DNA of 7,889 nt. It comes from Paracoccaceae bacterium. Its GTDB lineage: Bacteria > Pseudomonadota > Alphaproteobacteria > Rhodobacterales > Rhodobacteraceae. The position numbers and the translations under genes are program-made. Each line of letters begins with the position of its first letter. The stretch's first letter is position 1. Shown here in pieces: positions 6,637-7,889 of the stretch. The DNA is taken from the NCBI GenBank assembly GCA_024304875.1, contig JAMWZF010000132.1, positions 1 through 7,889 of the forward strand, written 5' to 3'. Under the pieces are notes generated by a model. That model made no database searches. It worked only from the letters and a program-made list of their open reading frames with translations, and was not told the DNA's origin.

Positions 6637-7662
6637 CTACTTCCCGCGTTTCGACCGGCTGCGGGCGCGGCCCTCGGCATAGACCTTGTTCAGGGCCCTG
6701 CCGCGGGCCCGGCTCTCGGCGATGGAGCGCGAATTGTGCGCGTCCTCGCGCTGCAACTTGCGCCAGCGCAGCACGCGGTCCTCGTCGAGGGTGCCGGCCT
6801 CGATGGCGGCCAGGACGGCGCATCCGGGTTCGGTCTCGTGGGCGCAGTCCCGGAACCGGCACTGGCCGACAAGATCCGAGATGTCGGAGAAGACGGCGTC
6901 GATGCCCTCGCCCACGTCGGCCATGCCGAGTTCGCGCATCCCCGGCGTGTCGATCAGCCAGCCCCCGGCCAGCGTCCGGCGCAGGGCGCGGTAGGTCGTG
7001 GTGTGCCGGCCCTTGGCGTCGTCCTCGCGGATGCCGAGGGTCGCCTCGGCAGTGCCGGTCAGGTGGTTCTGCAGCGTGGTCTTGCCCACGCCCGAGGAGC
7101 CGACGAGCGCCAGGGTCTGCCCGGCCCCGCACCAGGGCGAGAGGCGGTCCGCCTCCTCGGGATCGCGGGCGTCGAGGGTCATTGCCATGGCAAGGGGAGA
7201 GATCGCCTCGGCCTGCCGCAGGAAGGCGCGGGCGTCCTCGGCGATGTCGGACTTGGTCAGCACGATCAGCGGCAGGCACCTCGCCGCGCTGGCGATGGCG
7301 AGGTAGCGTTCCAGCCGCGCGACGTTGAAGTCGGCGTTGCAGCTTGTGACGATGCCGAGGGTGTCCACGTTGGCGGCGACGAGCTGGCGGCTGGCGGTCT
7401 CTCCCGCGCCGCGGCGGGCGATCTCGGTGGTGGGGTCCAGCCGCCGGGTGATCCGGGCGCCGTCATGGCAGACCCAGTCGCCGGCGGCGAGGTCGGACGC
7501 CGGAAGACCTGGCAGGACGGTCAGCGGCCCCTCGGGAGAGAGCAGTTCGGCCCTTGTCCGATGGATGGCGGCGATCCGGGCGGGCATGTCGGGGGATGAC
7601 CCGTCCAGCTGGCGGGCGAAGTGGTCCGACCAGCCGAGATCGGAAAGTGTCAATTCTGTCAA
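6637..7662 (-). CDS. rsgA: Ribosome small-subunit-dependent GTPase A (RsgA/YjeQ)
   Basis: Late assembly factor of the 30S subunit whose GTPase is stimulated by the ribosome. 341 residues. An N-terminal OB-fold region (~45-95, with GDWV) precedes a circularly permuted GTPase domain in the diagnostic order G4-G1-G2-G3: TKSD (136-139), GSSGVGKT (188-195), GRHTTT (218-223) and DTPG (238-241). A zinc-binding domain follows with C268, C273, H275 and C281, and then a strongly basic tail. The start is TTG 7662, the first possible start after the in-frame TAA at 7738. It has no good Shine-Dalgarno (only GAAAGA), though the DLGWSDHFARQL N-terminus looks like that of relatives. Poor initiation signals suggest low or controlled expression. 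Upstream lie an 11-codon ORF and competing hairpins, then ffs on the same strand. The function is a housekeeping one, unlike the two catabolic genes that follow. Confidence 0.95.
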   Translation of the reverse strand: MTELTLSDLGWSDHFARQLDGSSPDMPARIAAIHRTRAELLSPEGPLTVLPGLPASDLAAGDWVCHDGARITRRLDPTTEIARRGAGETASRQLVAANVDTLGIVTSCNADFNVARLERYLAIASAARCLPLIVLTKSDIAEDARAFLRQAEAISPLAMAMTLDARDPEEADRLSPWCGAGQTLALVGSSGVGKTTLQNHLTGTAEATLGIREDDAKGRHTTTYRALRRTLAGGWLIDTPGMRELGMADVGEGIDAVFSDISDLVGQCRFRDCAHETEPGCAVLAAIEAGTLDEDRVLRWRKLQREDAHNSRSIAESRARGRALNKVYAEGRARSRSKRGK

Positions 7663-7694
7663 TGGTTTGTCTTTCGGAAAACAGCGAAACGGGA

Positions 7695-7732
7695 CCGGCT
7701 TTGGGGCCGGCGGGGCGCTTGGCTGGACCGGC
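7695..7732 (-). promoter_or_regulatory. Competing hairpins ahead of rsgA (attenuator-like, tentative)
   Basis: On the minus strand, three short segments occur in the order GCCGG (7732-7728), CCGGC (7710-7706), GCCGG (7699-7695). The middle one can pair with either neighbour, each pairing extended by one G-U, so the two stems exclude each other. The second stem has a CCCAAA loop and is followed by a T-rich but interrupted stretch ending in TTTT (about 7694-7678). This is the topology of a terminator/antiterminator switch between a short ORF and rsgA. The stems are only 5-6 bp in GC-rich DNA, so chance is a serious alternative. Confidence 0.3.
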
Positions 7733-7737
7733 GGTGG

Positions 7738-7773
7738 TTAGTCCGCGGTCCGGAGGGATGCGACATTCTTCAT
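7738..7773 (-). CDS. 11-codon small ORF (MKNVASLRTAD), possible leader peptide
   Basis: ATG 7773 has a CGGAGG Shine-Dalgarno (GGAGG at 7781-7785) with 7-base spacing, a better initiation signal than that of rsgA itself. It encodes 11 residues (MKNVASLRTAD) and ends with TAA at 7738, in the same frame as rsgA and 75 bases before its TTG start. There is no run of one amino acid that would point to classical amino-acid attenuation. Its ribosome binding site lies only 11 bases beyond the hairpin that closes the SRP RNA, so its transcript should come from the ffs promoter or from a promoter inside ffs. No homologue is recognised. It may be a regulatory leader peptide, a genuine micro-protein, or a chance ATG. 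Confidence 0.4.
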   Translation of the reverse strand: MKNVASLRTAD

Positions 7774-7791
7774 GAATGGTCCTCCGTTTCC

Positions 7792-7811
7792 AAAGATGCC
7801 CGGGGCGGGCA
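7792..7811 (-). terminator. Weak intrinsic-terminator-like hairpin after ffs
   Basis: Read on the minus strand, TGCCC (7811-7807) pairs with GGGCA (7801-7797) around a GCCCC loop, followed directly by TCTTT (7796-7792). The five-base stem and interrupted U tract make this an inefficient terminator at best. It coincides with the expected 3' end of the SRP RNA. Confidence 0.45.
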
Positions 7812-7889
7812 GGTGAGAGGCTGGACAACGACCCAAGCGGGGCTCGTTACGGCTGCTTCCTTCCGGACCTGACCGGCGCCGCGCTGACG
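7812..7889 (-). ncRNA. ffs: SRP RNA (4.5S RNA), 3' part; 5' end off the right edge
   Basis: RNA scaffold of the signal recognition particle, binding Ffh for co-translational membrane targeting. Minus-strand bases 7874-7851 carry the nearly invariant apical domain: GGUCAGG, then CC-GGAA-GG with the GGAA tetraloop (7864-7861), then AAGCAGCC, matching E. coli 4.5S RNA base for base. After it comes a local stem, AACGA(G)CCC with GGGUCGUU (7848-7827), and then a CCAGCCUCUCACC tail (about 7824-7812), which should pair with the 5' strand outside the window. About 78 nucleotides are visible; the bacterial small type is ~100, so about 20 are missing. The 3' end is placed by the tail and the following hairpin and is uncertain by a few bases. 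No protein-coding gene covers this stretch. Confidence 0.88.

Noticed and set aside
5129..6682. 517-codon plus-strand open frame antisense to the FAD oxidoreductase and Udh-like genes
   Set aside because: Both genes on the other strand carry complete cofactor motifs. The long antisense frame is a codon-phase shadow without domains.
7645..7662. Tandem TTGACA as a sigma-70 promoter -35
   Set aside because: No TATAAT-like sequence lies 16-18 bases further on for either copy, and the bases encode the conserved N-terminus of RsgA.

Overview
This window looks like a chromosomal segment of an alphaproteobacterium, most likely of the Rhodobacteraceae (Roseobacter/Rhodobacter group). The basis is the very high GC content, an intergenic repeat of a type I recall from that family, a eukaryote-like long-form deoxyribose-phosphate aldolase next to an aldehyde dehydrogenase, and the form of the SRP RNA at the right edge. 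No mobile-element gene, CRISPR array or tRNA was recognised.

Layout from left to right. (1) Minus strand, 1-2397: deoC followed by an aldehyde dehydrogenase whose C-terminus runs off the left edge. Together they form a short deoxyribose-phosphate/acetaldehyde catabolic operon. (2) Plus strand, 2622-4279: a two-component system transcribed divergently from deoC. It is an OmpR/PhoB-type response regulator and a small membrane histidine kinase that overlap by an ATGA junction. The pair looks CreBC-like, but the kinase has almost no periplasmic domain. (3) 4280-4548: a non-coding convergent junction made largely of hairpins. It contains a near-symmetrical palindromic element (4358-4475) built from two inverted copies of one unit. 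(4) Minus strand, 7662-4549: rsgA (ribosome-maturation GTPase), then a FOXRED1-like FAD oxidoreductase, then a uronate-dehydrogenase-like short-chain dehydrogenase, closely spaced as in an operon. (5) 7663-7889: the 3' part of the 4.5S/SRP RNA gene (ffs) on the minus strand, a weak terminator-like hairpin, an 11-codon ORF with a strong Shine-Dalgarno sequence, and alternative hairpins just ahead of the TTG start of rsgA.

How they work together: DeoC splits 2-deoxyribose-5-phosphate into glyceraldehyde-3-phosphate and acetaldehyde, and the aldehyde dehydrogenase would oxidise the aldehyde. The two-component system may or may not control this operon; only the divergent arrangement suggests it. 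The FAD oxidoreductase and the Udh-like dehydrogenase probably act on one small-molecule route of unknown substrate. The least conventional part is the ffs-to-rsgA interval, where SRP RNA, a possible leader peptide, competing hairpins and a ribosome-assembly GTPase lie in one direction with little room for a separate promoter.
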